Shown here piece by piece: positions 47,938 through 55,856 of a stretch of DNA of 64,000 nucleotides; the first letter of the stretch is position 1; each line of letters opens with the position of its first letter. The position numbers and the translations under genes are program-made. The notes below the pieces were generated by a model, which did no database searches, was not told the origin of the DNA, and saw nothing but the letters and a program-made list of their open reading frames with translations. The DNA is from Armatimonadota bacterium. Lineage in GTDB: Bacteria > Armatimonadota > Fimbriimonadia > Fimbriimonadales > Fimbriimonadaceae. The stretch spans positions 1 through 64,000 of the forward strand of contig JAIUNY010000009.1 of NCBI GenBank assembly GCA_020161505.1, given 5' to 3'.

Positions 47938-47970
47938 AAACGAGCCTGAGCAGATCGCTCGGGCTCGTTT
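47938..47970. terminator. bidirectional terminator between dinB and the PEP-CTERM array
   Basis: AAACGAGCC (47938-47946) pairs with GGCTCGTTT (47962-47970), and inner arms GAGC/GCTC extend the stem. T-rich sequence follows in both directions (GTTTGC and GTTTCTCTTTT on the minus strand). It serves both the DinB gene and the last PEP-CTERM gene. Confidence 0.85.
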
Positions 47971-47999
47971 GCTTTGAAGAGGAGATGAGTTAAGGCGGG

Positions 48000-48668
48000 T
48001 TAGGCCTTGCGTCGCTTGCGGGCAGCCATCGCAGCACCCAGGCCAAGAGCGATCATCGTGCCCGGCTCCGGAACTGCTTCCAGGCTGGTGAGGGTGAGGT
48101 CGCCGCTGGCACCGGTGTCGAACCGAACCACCATCTGGTCGATGTCGTTGAAGTTGATACCGCTGAACTCGTTGAATCCGACCGTCATCATGAACGGGGT
48201 ATTCACTTGGTTGCCTGGGATCGACTTGGTCACCGTGGCGTAGTTTCCGCCGTTGCTCGAGCTGCTGCGCACCGAGACGATGAGGCTGCCCGGAGCATCG
48301 CTGCTCTCGAAGTTGAACTTGAACGCGTTCTCGGTGGAGAGGTTCAGATTCAGGTTTTGATTCGTGGTGCCCGATCCGCTGGAAGCGAAGCCATAGCCAA
48401 TTTCGCCGAAGCCGTTGACTTGGCCTTGGGAGGAGAGGGAATAGCTGCCGCCGGCAATGTCAGTTTGGATTTCCAGACCGAACGGGTTGGATTGCACGCC
48501 GGTGAGGGCGTAGCGGTCTCCGCCAACCATCGATCCGGTTTGGAATCCGAGGCTGGTGCCTGCGTTGATGGTTTGGCTGACGTTGCCGGTGCTGAAATCG
48601 TCCAGCATGATGGCAGCGTGTGCCAGGCCACTGACCGCGGTGAGGATGAGCAAGATGGGGGTTCGCAT
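48000..48668 (-). CDS. PEP-CTERM surface protein 1 of 5
   Basis: A 222-residue secreted protein: signal MRTPILLILTAVSGLAHA, then I-M-L-D-D-F-S-T-G, G-S-M-V-G-G-D-R-Y, N-E-F-S-G-I-N-F-N-D-I-D-Q-M, G-D-L-T-L-T-S-L-E-A-V. It ends with the sorting signal V-P-E-P-G-T-M-I-A-L-G-L-G-A-A-M-A-A-R-K-R-R-K-A. PEP-CTERM tails are cut by exosortase in exopolysaccharide-producing bacteria. The exosortase is not in the window. The same family motifs occur in all five array members. Probably a beta-sandwich matrix protein. Confidence 0.9.
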   Translation of the reverse strand: MRTPILLILTAVSGLAHAAIMLDDFSTGNVSQTINAGTSLGFQTGSMVGGDRYALTGVQSNPFGLEIQTDIAGGSYSLSSQGQVNGFGEIGYGFASSGSGTTNQNLNLNLSTENAFKFNFESSDAPGSLIVSVRSSSSNGGNYATVTKSIPGNQVNTPFMMTVGFNEFSGINFNDIDQMVVRFDTGASGDLTLTSLEAVPEPGTMIALGLGAAMAARKRRKA

Positions 48669-48810
48669 GATTTTCAGGTAACTCCGTGGATGTGGGCCTT
48701 GGCCCTCCGTGAGCTTTCAGCTTGCACTCGCTGTGCCACGAAAAGAAGTCGGGGCGATTTCTGGTAGTCCTACGGGGCAGGTGAAATTGAAGGAGCGAGA
48801 CGCGAAAAAG

Positions 48811-48842
48811 CCCAGGAGTGAGGTGGCCCCTGCACTCCTGGG
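48811..48842 (-). terminator. intrinsic terminator of PEP-CTERM gene 2
   Basis: Ten-bp arms CCCAGGAGTG (48811-48820) and CACTCCTGGG (48833-48842), followed on the minus strand by CTTTTTCG. It lies 26 bases after the stop of the gene at 48869. Confidence 0.85.
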
Positions 48843-48868
48843 ATTGTGTGACGCCGAAGCGCTCGACT

Positions 48869-49540
48869 TTACTTACGTCGTCGACGAGCGGCGAAACCAG
48901 CTGCTGCGACGGCCAGCAGGCTCATCGTTGCCGGTTCGGGAACGGCCTTAAAGGAGTCGATGGTGACATCGCCGCTGGTGGCGGGGTCGATTTCGACATA
49001 GATTTGATCAAGGTCGCTGAAGTTGAACCCAGTGAACTCCGAGAAGTTGTAGGTCAGCAGGGTCGGGGTGTTGACGTTGCCGCCGGGCAGACTCTTCGTC
49101 ACCGTGATCAGAGTGCTCGGGTTTTGTTGCGCGCTGCGCACCGAGATCGTGATGTTGGTTGGCTCGTCGTTCGACAGAACCAGGATCTCGAAGGCGCTTT
49201 CCGCCGACGCATCGAAGTTCATGTCTTGGAAGCCGAAGGTGCTGCCGAGATCTTGGTATCCATAGCCCAGCTGAGCGAAACCATTCACGCCCGGTTGGCT
49301 AGAGACGCTGAGGCGACCGGTGATCGCATCAACTTCAAATTCCAGACCGAAGGCGTTCGATTCCACTTGCGAGCGCATGAGGCGATCGCCACCGAGCATC
49401 GAGCCAGCCTGGAAGGCATAGCCCGTACCGGAGACCGAGCCAGCGCCCGTATCATAGTCGTCATAAACGAGGGCCGCTTGCGCCACGCCTGCCACCACCG
49501 ACAGACCCGCAAGAGTAGACAAAGTAAGGATGTTCTTCAT
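48869..49540 (-). CDS. PEP-CTERM surface protein 2 of 5
   Basis: A 223-residue secreted protein: signal MKNILTLSTLAGLSVVAGVAQA, then L-V-Y-D-D-Y-D-T-G, G-S-M-L-G-G-D-R-L, Y-N-F-S-E-F-T-G-F-N-F-S-D-L-D-Q-I and S-G-D-V-T-I-D-S-F-K-A. The sorting signal is V-P-E-P-A-T-M-S-L-L-A-V-A-A-A-G-F-A-A-R-R-R-R-K. The start is 28 bases after the stop of gene 3, so genes 3 and 2 are probably cotranscribed, ending at the terminator 48811-48842. Confidence 0.9.
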   Translation of the reverse strand: MKNILTLSTLAGLSVVAGVAQAALVYDDYDTGAGSVSGTGYAFQAGSMLGGDRLMRSQVESNAFGLEFEVDAITGRLSVSSQPGVNGFAQLGYGYQDLGSTFGFQDMNFDASAESAFEILVLSNDEPTNITISVRSAQQNPSTLITVTKSLPGGNVNTPTLLTYNFSEFTGFNFSDLDQIYVEIDPATSGDVTIDSFKAVPEPATMSLLAVAAAGFAARRRRK

Positions 49541-49568
49541 TCTTTCTCTCCAAATTCAGTTGTGAGTC

Positions 49569-50225
49569 TTAGGCCTTGCGACGTCGCGCAGCCAGGGCAG
49601 CGGCACCAAGGCCGAGAGCGATCATCGTGCCCGGCTCAGGAACAGCTTCGAACGAATCGAGAACCAAGTCGCCCGAGGTCGAGGTGTTGATGTTCGCGAC
49701 AATCGTGTCAATGTCGGCGAAGTTGATTCCGGCAAACTCGGAGAAGTTGAAGGTCACCGATTGCGGAGTCGTCACCATGTTCGGCATCACAGCCTTAGCC
49801 GCCGAAGAGACGGTCGTGCTGCCGGATCGGAGAACCACCGTGATGGTCGCCGGGTTGTCGTTCGAGAGAACGTTGAACTTGAGCTGCGTGAAGCTGCTCA
49901 GATTGGCGTTCAAGTCGTTGGCAATGTTCACGGAACCGGTCGAGTCCACGCCCCAGGCGATCGTCGTGTCGGCATCGACTTCGTTCTTCGACGAGGTCGA
50001 GAAAATGCCATTGACGACCGTGGTCGAGTGGGACAGGCTGAACGGGTTCGCCGTGATGTTGTGCATCACATAGCGGAATCCGCCGGGAACCGTCGCTGCC
50101 GTGTAGGTTGCGTTCGATCCGCTGAAAATCTTGTCATTGATGTTGCCATCAGTGAAATCGTCAAGCACCAAAGCGTGCGCAAAAACGCCCGCAGTGGCAA
50201 GGGCCACCAAGAGAATTGCTCTCAT
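49569..50225 (-). CDS. PEP-CTERM surface protein 3 of 5
   Basis: A 218-residue secreted protein starting at ATG 50225 (signal MRAILLVALATAGVFAHA). It carries V-L-D-D-F-T-D-G, V-P-G-G-F-R-Y in place of the usual G-S-M-V-G-G-D-R, F-N-F-S-E-F-A-G-I-N-F-A-D-I-D-T-I and S-G-D-L-V-L-D-S-F-E-A. The signal V-P-E-P-G-T-M-I-A-L-G-L-G-A-A-A-L-A-A is almost identical to gene 1. It is the most diverged member in the middle. A frame reading to 50261 would cross the promoter and is not used. Confidence 0.88.
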   Translation of the reverse strand: MRAILLVALATAGVFAHALVLDDFTDGNINDKIFSGSNATYTAATVPGGFRYVMHNITANPFSLSHSTTVVNGIFSTSSKNEVDADTTIAWGVDSTGSVNIANDLNANLSSFTQLKFNVLSNDNPATITVVLRSGSTTVSSAAKAVMPNMVTTPQSVTFNFSEFAGINFADIDTIVANINTSTSGDLVLDSFEAVPEPGTMIALGLGAAALAARRRKA

Positions 50226-50287
50226 ATACTTTTTCCTCTGCAAGAAATGTGGTCGGGGCAAATGCCTCGCCCAACAGAAAAAGTATA
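50226..50287 (-). promoter_or_regulatory. promoter and inverted repeat before PEP-CTERM gene 3
   Basis: TATACT (50282-50287) is a good -10 box. It is part of ATACTTTTTC (50277-50286), which is repeated inverted as GAAAAAGTAT at 50226-50235, immediately before the start codon. The 5' end of the transcript could pair with the translation start region, or a dimeric regulator could bind both halves. Confidence 0.5.
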
Positions 50288-50480
50288 GACCCCGAACTGT
50301 TAAGAAATGTGGGGAATTGCGGGAATCGACGCAAGACTGGCAACCCTACCAGGGTAGACCCTTGACAAAGCGATAGTTGCGTGTGCACAGAAACCGCGCT
50401 TTAGGTTCAAAAGTGGGACGGGGCCAGGGTGAACCGCTCAACTGATTCGATTCCCCCTGGATCACTGTTCTGCGATTGAA

Positions 50481-51155
50481 CTAGGCCTTCTTGACCCGCT
50501 TGCGCCGTGCCAATGCCGCCGCACCAGCCAGCAGAGCCATCGTTGCCGGCTCAGGAACCGCCTCGACGCTCGTGATCACCAAGTCGCCCTCACCCAGAGG
50601 ATCGATCTTGACCAGCACCCGGTCAATGTCGCCGAAGTTGATGCCGGTGAATTCGCTGTAGTTGAACACCACTTGGGTCAAGCTGCTTGTGTTCTGCCCC
50701 GTCAGAGTCTTGGTGACTGAGGACGTGTTGCCCGTGGTGCTGCTGTAGAGCTCGATCTTAAATTCGGTGTCCAGGTCGTAGCTCAGCACGTTGATCACAA
50801 ACTGATCCGGAGCCGAGAGGTCAAGATTCATGTCGTCTGCCACCGGAGCCGAGCTCGGGGCCGCAACGCCGTAGGTGAGACAGGCAAAACCATCGACCTG
50901 AGCCTGCGAGCTGAGAGCGAGGATTCCTGCAACCGCATCAATCTGGATGCTGAGACCCGTGCTGCTCTGGACTTCCAAGTGGGTGTGGCGATCTCCGCCC
51001 ACCATGGTGCCAGCTTGGAAAGACTTCAGCGATCCGGTATTGATGGACCCGCTGTAGACACCGGTACTGAAATCGTCGATGATGGCCGCCTGAGCCGAAC
51101 TGGCGGCAAGAGCCAAAAATGCAAGACCTGCAACGCTAAACGTGAACTTATTCAT
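50481..51155 (-). CDS. PEP-CTERM surface protein 4 of 5
   Basis: A 224-residue secreted protein: signal MNKFTFSVAGLAFLALAASS, then A-I-I-D-D-F-S-T-G, G-T-M-V-G-G-D-R-H, F-N-Y-S-E-F-T-G-I-N-F-G-D-I-D-R-V and E-G-D-L-V-I-T-S-V-E-A. The sorting signal is V-P-E-P-A-T-M-A-L-L-A-G-A-A-A-L-A-R-R-K-R. One extra Cys (C-L-T-Y-G) appears mid-protein. A -10 box TATACT lies at 51214-51219, giving a leader of about 55 bases with a small hairpin (GGTCA-TTTT-like stem) just before the ribosome-binding AGGAG. Confidence 0.9.
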   Translation of the reverse strand: MNKFTFSVAGLAFLALAASSAQAAIIDDFSTGVYSGSINTGSLKSFQAGTMVGGDRHTHLEVQSSTGLSIQIDAVAGILALSSQAQVDGFACLTYGVAAPSSAPVADDMNLDLSAPDQFVINVLSYDLDTEFKIELYSSTTGNTSSVTKTLTGQNTSSLTQVVFNYSEFTGINFGDIDRVLVKIDPLGEGDLVITSVEAVPEPATMALLAGAAALARRKRVKKA

Positions 51156-51331
51156 CTCTTCTCCTGATGGTCAAAAGTGACCTCTCAAACGAATCCCGTT
51201 CGAGAACAGGGAGAGTATAGCGCGCACGTCACCAACGTGAACCTGAATCGGGCTAATTTTGAATCAAACTGGTATTTCTGCCGAGCCGAGCACCCAGGGG
51301 CAAATCGGCGAGGGCCCGCGACAAACGAAAA

Positions 51332-51359
51332 ACCGGCGGAGACAAGAGTCTCCGCCGGT
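51332..51359 (-). terminator. intrinsic terminator of PEP-CTERM gene 5
   Basis: A perfect 12-bp stem (ACCGGCGGAGAC, 51332-51343, with 51348-51359), four-base loop, followed on the minus strand by TTTTTCG. It ends the transcript of the gene at 51395 and separates it from gene 4. Confidence 0.9.
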
Positions 51360-51394
51360 AGGTTGGGCGCGAACAACAAGCGCCGAGGGGATGC

Positions 51395-52066
51395 TTAGCT
51401 GTTCTTCTTGCGACGAGCAGCCAGGGCCAGAGCGCCCGCCAGCAGGGTCATGGTCGTCGGCTCAGGAACCGCCTCGATCGAGTCGAGGGTCAGGTCGCCG
51501 CTGACTTGCGTGTTGAACTCCACCAGAATCTGATCAACATCGGCGAAGTTGATGGTGCTCCACTCGCTGAAGTTGTAGGTCAGAGTCGTGGGGGTGTTGA
51601 CCATGTTGCCCGGAAGATTCTTCGTCAGCATCTCCGTGACGCCAGCCGAGCGCAGGCTCATGGTCACGCTCACCGGCTGGTCGTGGGAAAGAACGTCGAT
51701 TTCGAATCGGTTCTCCGCGCTCAGGTTCAGGTTCATATCCTGGAACGCAAACGCTCCCGAGTTGTTGAAATAGCCATAACCGATTTGCGTGTAGCCATCC
51801 ACTCCGGCTTGGGAGGAGATGTTGAACGTTCCGGTCACGGTGTTCACCTGATAGCTCAGGCTGAACGCATTGCTGGTCACTTCCATCTTCAGGCCGCGGT
51901 CGCCACCGGACATGCTGCCATTTTGGAAATCAAGAAGCGAGCCCGACGTGATGCTTTGAGCAACTGCGCCGGACGAGAAGTCATCGATCACGACAAGAGC
52001 GGAAGCGGGAACCGCCGCCAGGATGCTCAGGCTAAGTGCTGAGCTCACCAAAAGAGCTTTTCTCAT
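51395..52066 (-). CDS. PEP-CTERM surface protein 5 of 5
   Basis: A 223-residue secreted protein: signal MRKALLVSSALSLSILAAVP, then V-V-I-D-D-F-S-S-G, G-S-M-S-G-G-D-R-G, Y-N-F-S-E-W-S-T-I-N-F-A-D-V-D-Q-I and S-G-D-L-T-L-D-S-I-E-A. The sorting signal is V-P-E-P-T-T-M-T-L-L-A-G-A-L-A-L-A-A-R-R-K-K. It has its own promoter (TATACT at 52210-52215) and an unusually long structured leader, described separately. First gene of the array next to rfbC. Confidence 0.9.
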   Translation of the reverse strand: MRKALLVSSALSLSILAAVPASALVVIDDFSSGAVAQSITSGSLLDFQNGSMSGGDRGLKMEVTSNAFSLSYQVNTVTGTFNISSQAGVDGYTQIGYGYFNNSGAFAFQDMNLNLSAENRFEIDVLSHDQPVSVTMSLRSAGVTEMLTKNLPGNMVNTPTTLTYNFSEWSTINFADVDQILVEFNTQVSGDLTLDSIEAVPEPTTMTLLAGALALAARRKKNS

Positions 52067-52203
52067 TTTTCTTCTCCAACCTCCGATCTCCCCAAGGGCG
52101 AATCAGAGCCATGGATTCAGAAAAGGCCCACCGGTAACCTCCAGATTACCAACGCACAACCTCACCGAAATCCAATCGGGTGCCTCCAAACGAGGCGAAC
52201 CAC
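52067..52203 (-). ncRNA. structured 5' leader of PEP-CTERM gene 5 (candidate cis-RNA)
   Basis: The RNA from the TATACT box to the start would be about 140 nt and can form four successive hairpins. Arms in plus-strand coordinates are 52182-52186/52192-52196, 52163-52166/52179-52182, 52133-52137/52146-52150 and 52100-52104/52114-52118. Other genes of the array have leaders of about 55 nt or less. No known riboswitch class was recognised. Confidence 0.4.
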
Positions 52204-52215
52204 GATCAAAGTATA

Positions 52216-52354
52216 GAAGTGTGCTCACAAGAAGTGCGTGCCATTGCACAAGTTTTAACAAGAAACAAGTAGCCCTAACAGGGTCAGTCCCTGTAAAGAT
52301 ACGAGTATTCTCGGTTCAAATACCTGGGCATGGCCTAGGGACGAGCGAGACCAC
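52216..52354. other. intergenic remainder between PEP-CTERM gene 5 and rfbC
   Basis: No gene seen. It includes the region upstream of the gene 5 promoter and the 3' flank of rfbC. No clear terminator for rfbC was found. Confidence 0.4.
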
Positions 52355-52918
52355 CTACTCGCCAAAATACTGGGGTCTCTTGTGAGGAGGAAGTTCGCCC
52401 AACATGGGCTGATTTTGATCTTTCTCCGAGAGGAAAACATCATCAAGCGGCCACTCAATCGCCAGAGCGGGGTCGAGATAGTGAATCCCGCCGTCATCCT
52501 CTTTACTAAAGAAATCTGTGCACTTGTAAGTGACCAACGCCTCTTCGCTGAGCGTGCAGAACCCATGAGCAAATCCTTTCGGCACGAAGAGCATACGGTG
52601 GTTTTCTTCACTCAAAATGACCGCGTGCCACTGACCAAAAGTGGGTGATCCTTCTCGAATATCCACCGCAACATCAAAGATTTCTCCCCGGAGAGCGGAA
52701 ACCAGCTTGCCCTGCGGATTCGGCCACTGAAAGTGCAAACCTCTCAAGATTCCCTTTCTCGTGCTCAAGGAGACATTGTCCTGAACAAAGCGATCGGTGA
52801 ATCCTTGCTGCTGGTACTTCGCCCAGTTATAAGCCTCGAAGAAGTAGCCACGAGAATCGCCAAACACGTCCGGCTCGACAACCAAAACTCCGGGCAAGGG
52901 GGTTTCGATGAGCTTCAT
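52355..52918 (-). CDS. rfbC: dTDP-4-dehydrorhamnose 3,5-epimerase
   Basis: A 187-residue cupin-fold protein: G-Y-F-F-E-A-Y-N, F-V-Q-D-N-V-S-L-S, G-I-L-R-G-L-H-F-Q (catalytic His), G-E-I-F-D-V-A-V-D-I-R-E-G-S-P-T-F-G, F-V-P-K-G-F-A-H-G-F and Y-K-C-T-D-F-F (catalytic Tyr region). It makes dTDP-4-keto-L-rhamnose. It starts at ATG 52918, two bases after the rfbA stop. A frame open upstream lies inside rfbA and is rejected. Third step of dTDP-sugar synthesis in the rfbB-rfbA-rfbC operon. Confidence 0.95.
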   Translation of the reverse strand: MKLIETPLPGVLVVEPDVFGDSRGYFFEAYNWAKYQQQGFTDRFVQDNVSLSTRKGILRGLHFQWPNPQGKLVSALRGEIFDVAVDIREGSPTFGQWHAVILSEENHRMLFVPKGFAHGFCTLSEEALVTYKCTDFFSKEDDGGIHYLDPALAIEWPLDDVFLSEKDQNQPMLGELPPHKRPQYFGE

Positions 52919-52920
52919 GG

Positions 52921-53802
52921 TTAAACCGCTCCCTCCGCCACCTGAATCAGATAGCGACCATAGCGGTTCTTGCTCATGGCTTCGCCTTGCTGCATCAAAT
53001 CTTCTGCCGTGATCCAGCCCATCCGGAAGGCGATTTCCTCCAGGCAAGCGACCATCAGCCCCTGCCTTTCCTCAACGGCCTGGACAAAGTTGGACGCTTG
53101 AAGCATCGATTCCGCTGTTCCCGTGTCGAGCCAGGCGAATCCGCGGCCGAACCGGGTGACGTGCAAGGAACCCTGCTCCAGATAGAGTCGGTTGAGGTCG
53201 GTGATCTCCAGCTCTCCGCGCGGCGAGGGCTTGAGAGCCTTGGCGAGCTCCACGACTTGCTGGTCATAGAAGTAGAGCCCGGTGACGGCAAAGTTGGACT
53301 TTGGCTCTTTGGGCTTTTCCTCGAGTGTCTCTGCACGGCCCTCGGCATCGAAACTCACGACCCCATAGGCCTCTGGATGTTCGACTTGCGTCGCGAAAAC
53401 GGTGGCCCCGGTTTCGCGCGCATGGGCTTCGCGCACCAGGCCGGTGAGGTTTTGACCGTAAAAGATGTTGTCTCCCAGCACGAGGGCGGCCGGATTCCCG
53501 CCGAGGTACTCGTCTCCAATCAAGAAAGCCTGCGCCAGCCCCTCTGGCTTCGGTTGGACTTCGTAGGTGAACCGCACCCCGAACTGCTCGCCATTGCCCA
53601 ACAGCCGCTGGAAGGCCTCTTGCTCGTGCGGCGTGGTGATGATGAGAATCTCGCGGATCCCCGCGAGCATCAGCACGCTGAGCGGGTAATAGATCATGGG
53701 TTTGCTGAAGACCGGGATCAGCTGCTTGCTAACGCCGAGCGTGATGGGATGAAGCCGAGTGCCGCTCCCTCCGGCCAGTACAATGCCCTTGCGGTCGCTC
53801 AC
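52921..53802 (-). CDS. rfbA: glucose-1-phosphate thymidylyltransferase
   Basis: A 293-residue nucleotidyltransferase: [16 protein letters not shown] (nucleotide binding), [34 protein letters not shown] and A-W-L-D-T-G-T. It makes dTDP-glucose from dTTP and glucose-1-phosphate. GTG 53802 overlaps the rfbB stop as GTGA, and the N-terminal V-S-D-R-K-G-I-V fits the family start. The usual start is near the first strand, so longer versions are rejected. Confidence 0.95.
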   Translation of the reverse strand: MSDRKGIVLAGGSGTRLHPITLGVSKQLIPVFSKPMIYYPLSVLMLAGIREILIITTPHEQEAFQRLLGNGEQFGVRFTYEVQPKPEGLAQAFLIGDEYLGGNPAALVLGDNIFYGQNLTGLVREAHARETGATVFATQVEHPEAYGVVSFDAEGRAETLEEKPKEPKSNFAVTGLYFYDQQVVELAKALKPSPRGELEITDLNRLYLEQGSLHVTRFGRGFAWLDTGTAESMLQASNFVQAVEERQGLMVACLEEIAFRMGWITAEDLMQQGEAMSKNRYGRYLIQVAEGAV

Positions 53803-54857
53803 GAGTTCACTCCCTTGCCATAGTGGGTGTCGATCCATTCGCGGTAGGCACCAGTCTTCACACTGTTGATCCACTCCGGGTTCTGGAGATACCACTCCAC
53901 CGTCTGGTGGAGTCCTTCTTCAAACGTGACGCTTGGCTCCCAGCCGAGCTTCTCCCGGATCTTGCTGGCATCAATCGCGTACCGGAAATCGTGCCCGGGT
54001 CGGTCGGCGACGAACGAGATGAGTTGCAGATACTGATCTTCGGAGCTGTTGGTCAGTTGGGCCAGGCTTCGACAGATGCCCTCCACCACCTGGAGGTTGG
54101 TGCGCTCGCTGTTCCCGCCAATGGCGTAGGTTTCTCCAATCTCTCCCCGTTCGAGAACCGTCCAGATTGCATCAACATGGTCGTTCACAAAGAGCCAGTC
54201 GCGGATGTTGGCTCCTTTGCCATACACCGGAAGCGGCTCCATTGTCAGCCCCTTGAGCACCATCACCGGAATCAGCTTCTCGGGGAACTGATAGGGGCCG
54301 TAATTGTTGCTGCAGTTCGTGATCTTCACCGGGAGCCCATAGGTGTGATTCCACGCCCTCACCAAATGGTCACTTGAGGCTTTGCTCGCGCTGTAAGGGC
54401 TGCTGGGGTCGTAGGGAGTGGTTTCGGAAAAAGCCCCTGTCTCACCGAGCTCGCCGAAAACCTCATCGGTTGAGACGTGGTGGAAGATGCGCCCCTCAAA
54501 CTGGTCCGACCAAATGGTTCGGCAGGATTCAAGCAGATTGTATGTGCCAATGATATTCGACTGAATGAAGTCGCCAGGGAACTTGATGCTCCTGTCGACG
54601 TGGGTTTCTGCAGCGAAGTGAATGACCCAGTCTGGTTGAAAGGCTTCCACCACTTGGTGAGTATCGGCGGAATGCGCGAGGTTCACCTTGGCGAAGTCGT
54701 AGTTGGGCAAATCCTCGATCTCTTGGAGACTCAGCGGATTCCCCGCGTAGGTGAGGGCATCGAGGTTCAGAAACTGATGCTCGGGGTGCCGGGGCACCAT
54801 GCGCCGCAGAAAGTTCGCGCCAATGAACCCGCAGCCTCCGGTCACCAGGATATTCAT
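53799..54857 (-). CDS. rfbB: dTDP-glucose 4,6-dehydratase
   Basis: A 352-residue extended [17 protein letters not shown] (NAD binding), [24 protein letters not shown] (catalytic region), [15 protein letters not shown] (Tyr-x3-Lys) and [17 protein letters not shown]. Makes dTDP-4-keto-6-deoxyglucose. First gene of the operon. TAAACT ends seven bases before ATG 54857, so the mRNA is probably leaderless. rfbD for the last step is not in the window. Confidence 0.96.
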   Translation of the reverse strand: MNILVTGGCGFIGANFLRRMVPRHPEHQFLNLDALTYAGNPLSLQEIEDLPNYDFAKVNLAHSADTHQVVEAFQPDWVIHFAAETHVDRSIKFPGDFIQSNIIGTYNLLESCRTIWSDQFEGRIFHHVSTDEVFGELGETGAFSETTPYDPSSPYSASKASSDHLVRAWNHTYGLPVKITNCSNNYGPYQFPEKLIPVMVLKGLTMEPLPVYGKGANIRDWLFVNDHVDAIWTVLERGEIGETYAIGGNSERTNLQVVEGICRSLAQLTNSSEDQYLQLISFVADRPGHDFRYAIDASKIREKLGWEPSVTFEEGLHQTVEWYLQNPEWINSVKTGAYREWIDTHYGKGVNS

Positions 54858-54935
54858 GCGGTCTAGTTTACTGCCTCGCTCTCCCCCACCGCCCCACGAT
54901 CCCGGTTCCGAGTGAATTCGGCGTAGAATAGGAGA

Positions 54936-55190
54936 GTGAGTAAGCTTCCGACCATTCCAGAAGAGCTCAAGCATGTTCTGGTCGCGACTCCAGAAGTCCT
55001 CAGTGGGGGCATTCGCTTTGTCGGGACTCGAATTCCCGTGGAGGCTCTCATCGACACGCTCCTTGCCGGTCAGGGCTTAGATGTTTTCCTCTACGAGTGG
55101 CCAGACGTGACGGAAGAGCAGGCGATTGCGGTCGCGAACTGGGTGCGTGGTCAGGCCCTAGATCGCCTGGGGATCGAGCGTGCGAGCTGA
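54936..55190 (+). CDS. DUF433 antitoxin, module C
   Basis: An 84-residue DUF433 protein beginning at GTG 54936. Segments: P-E-E-L-K-H-V-L-V-A-T-P-E-V-L-S-G-G-I-R-F-V-G-T-R-I-P, L-I-D-T-L-L-A-G-Q-G-L-D and W-P-D-V-T-E-E-Q-A-I-A-V. The promoter has GGCGTAGAAT, six bases, GTG, matching module A exactly in the ten-base block. The stop overlaps the toxin start (TGATG). It is close to module D (same strand, 400 bases away). Confidence 0.82.
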   Translation: MSKLPTIPEELKHVLVATPEVLSGGIRFVGTRIPVEALIDTLLAGQGLDVFLYEWPDVTEEQAIAVANWVRGQALDRLGIERAS

Positions 55191-55534
55191 TGAGGATTCT
55201 CTTGGACAACTGTGTGCCTCGTACCCTCGCGGCGGCCCTCCTTGGTCACGAGGTGACTCATTGCCGCGCAATCGGTCTTCACGAGTTCGAAAACGGGAAA
55301 CTTCTGAAAGCTGCTGAGGAAGGGGGCTTTGACGTCCTTCTCACGGTGGATCGTGGGTTTCAGCATCAGCAATCCTTGGCTGGTCGAAGCCTCTCTCTGA
55401 TTACGGTGCAGGGAAATGGGACAACTGTTCCCGCACTGATGGTTCATGTGCCGGCGATTCTCCACGCTCTCGCGGATTTGGAGACAAACAAGGAAACCGG
55501 GCGGAGCATCGTCATTGCCCCGCCGACATCGTAG
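55190..55534 (+). CDS. DUF5615 PIN-like toxin, module C
   Basis: A 114-residue PIN-like protein: M-R-I-L-L-D-N-C-V-P-R, H-E-V-T-H-C-R-A-I-G-L-H-E-F-E-N-G-K-L-L, L-L-T-V-D-R-G-F-Q-H-Q-Q-S-L. It ends with E-T-G-R-S-I-V-I-A-P-P, shared exactly with module D. The second acid of modules A and B (D-E-N) is replaced by D-N-C in modules C and D. The start is ATG 55190 within the antitoxin stop. A longer frame from 55097 lies in the antitoxin gene. Confidence 0.8.
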   Translation: MRILLDNCVPRTLAAALLGHEVTHCRAIGLHEFENGKLLKAAEEGGFDVLLTVDRGFQHQQSLAGRSLSLITVQGNGTTVPALMVHVPAILHALADLETNKETGRSIVIAPPTS

Positions 55535-55598
55535 CTTGGCTATTCGAAGCTCTCAAGACCGGGTGATTCAGATATCAAGGAACACAACGTAAAATAGC

Positions 55599-55856
55599 AT
55601 GATGATCCCGCAAACGATCCCTCCTGAACTTCAGGGAGTTCTGGTCGCGACTCCGGACACTCTCAGCGGGAGCATCAGGTTCCGGAACACGCGAGTACCC
55701 CTCAAGGCCCTCCTAGATACGCTCCATGCAGGCGAGGGCGTGGAAGAGTTTTTGGAAGGCTGGCCCGATGTATCGCGAGACGACGCCCTGGTTGTACTCC
55801 GCTGGATACATGACTATGCTGTGCAAGGAATGAGCGGCGTCGAGCAGGCATCTTAG
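55599..55856 (+). CDS. DUF433 antitoxin, module D
   Basis: An 85-residue DUF433 protein: P-P-E-L-Q-G-V-L-V-A-T-P-D-T-L-S-G-S-I-R-F-R-N-T-R-V-P, L-L-D-T-L-H-A-G-E-G-V-E, W-P-D-V-S-R-D-D-A-L. Very similar to module C, evidence of tandem duplication. Two ATGs occur at 55599 and 55602. TAAAAT (55590-55595) leaves six bases to the second, so a leaderless start at 55602 is likely. The stop overlaps the toxin GTG by one base. Confidence 0.8.
   Translation: MMIPQTIPPELQGVLVATPDTLSGSIRFRNTRVPLKALLDTLHAGEGVEEFLEGWPDVSRDDALVVLRWIHDYAVQGMSGVEQAS

Noticed and set aside
48000-52066. Repeated array considered as CRISPR or a large DNA repeat
   Set aside because: Repetition is at the level of 220-residue proteins with diverged DNA. 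There is no short direct repeat with spacers.
52300-52345. GGTTCAAAT resembling a tRNA T-loop
   Set aside because: The flanking five-base arms are not complementary, and no anticodon or acceptor stem could be drawn.
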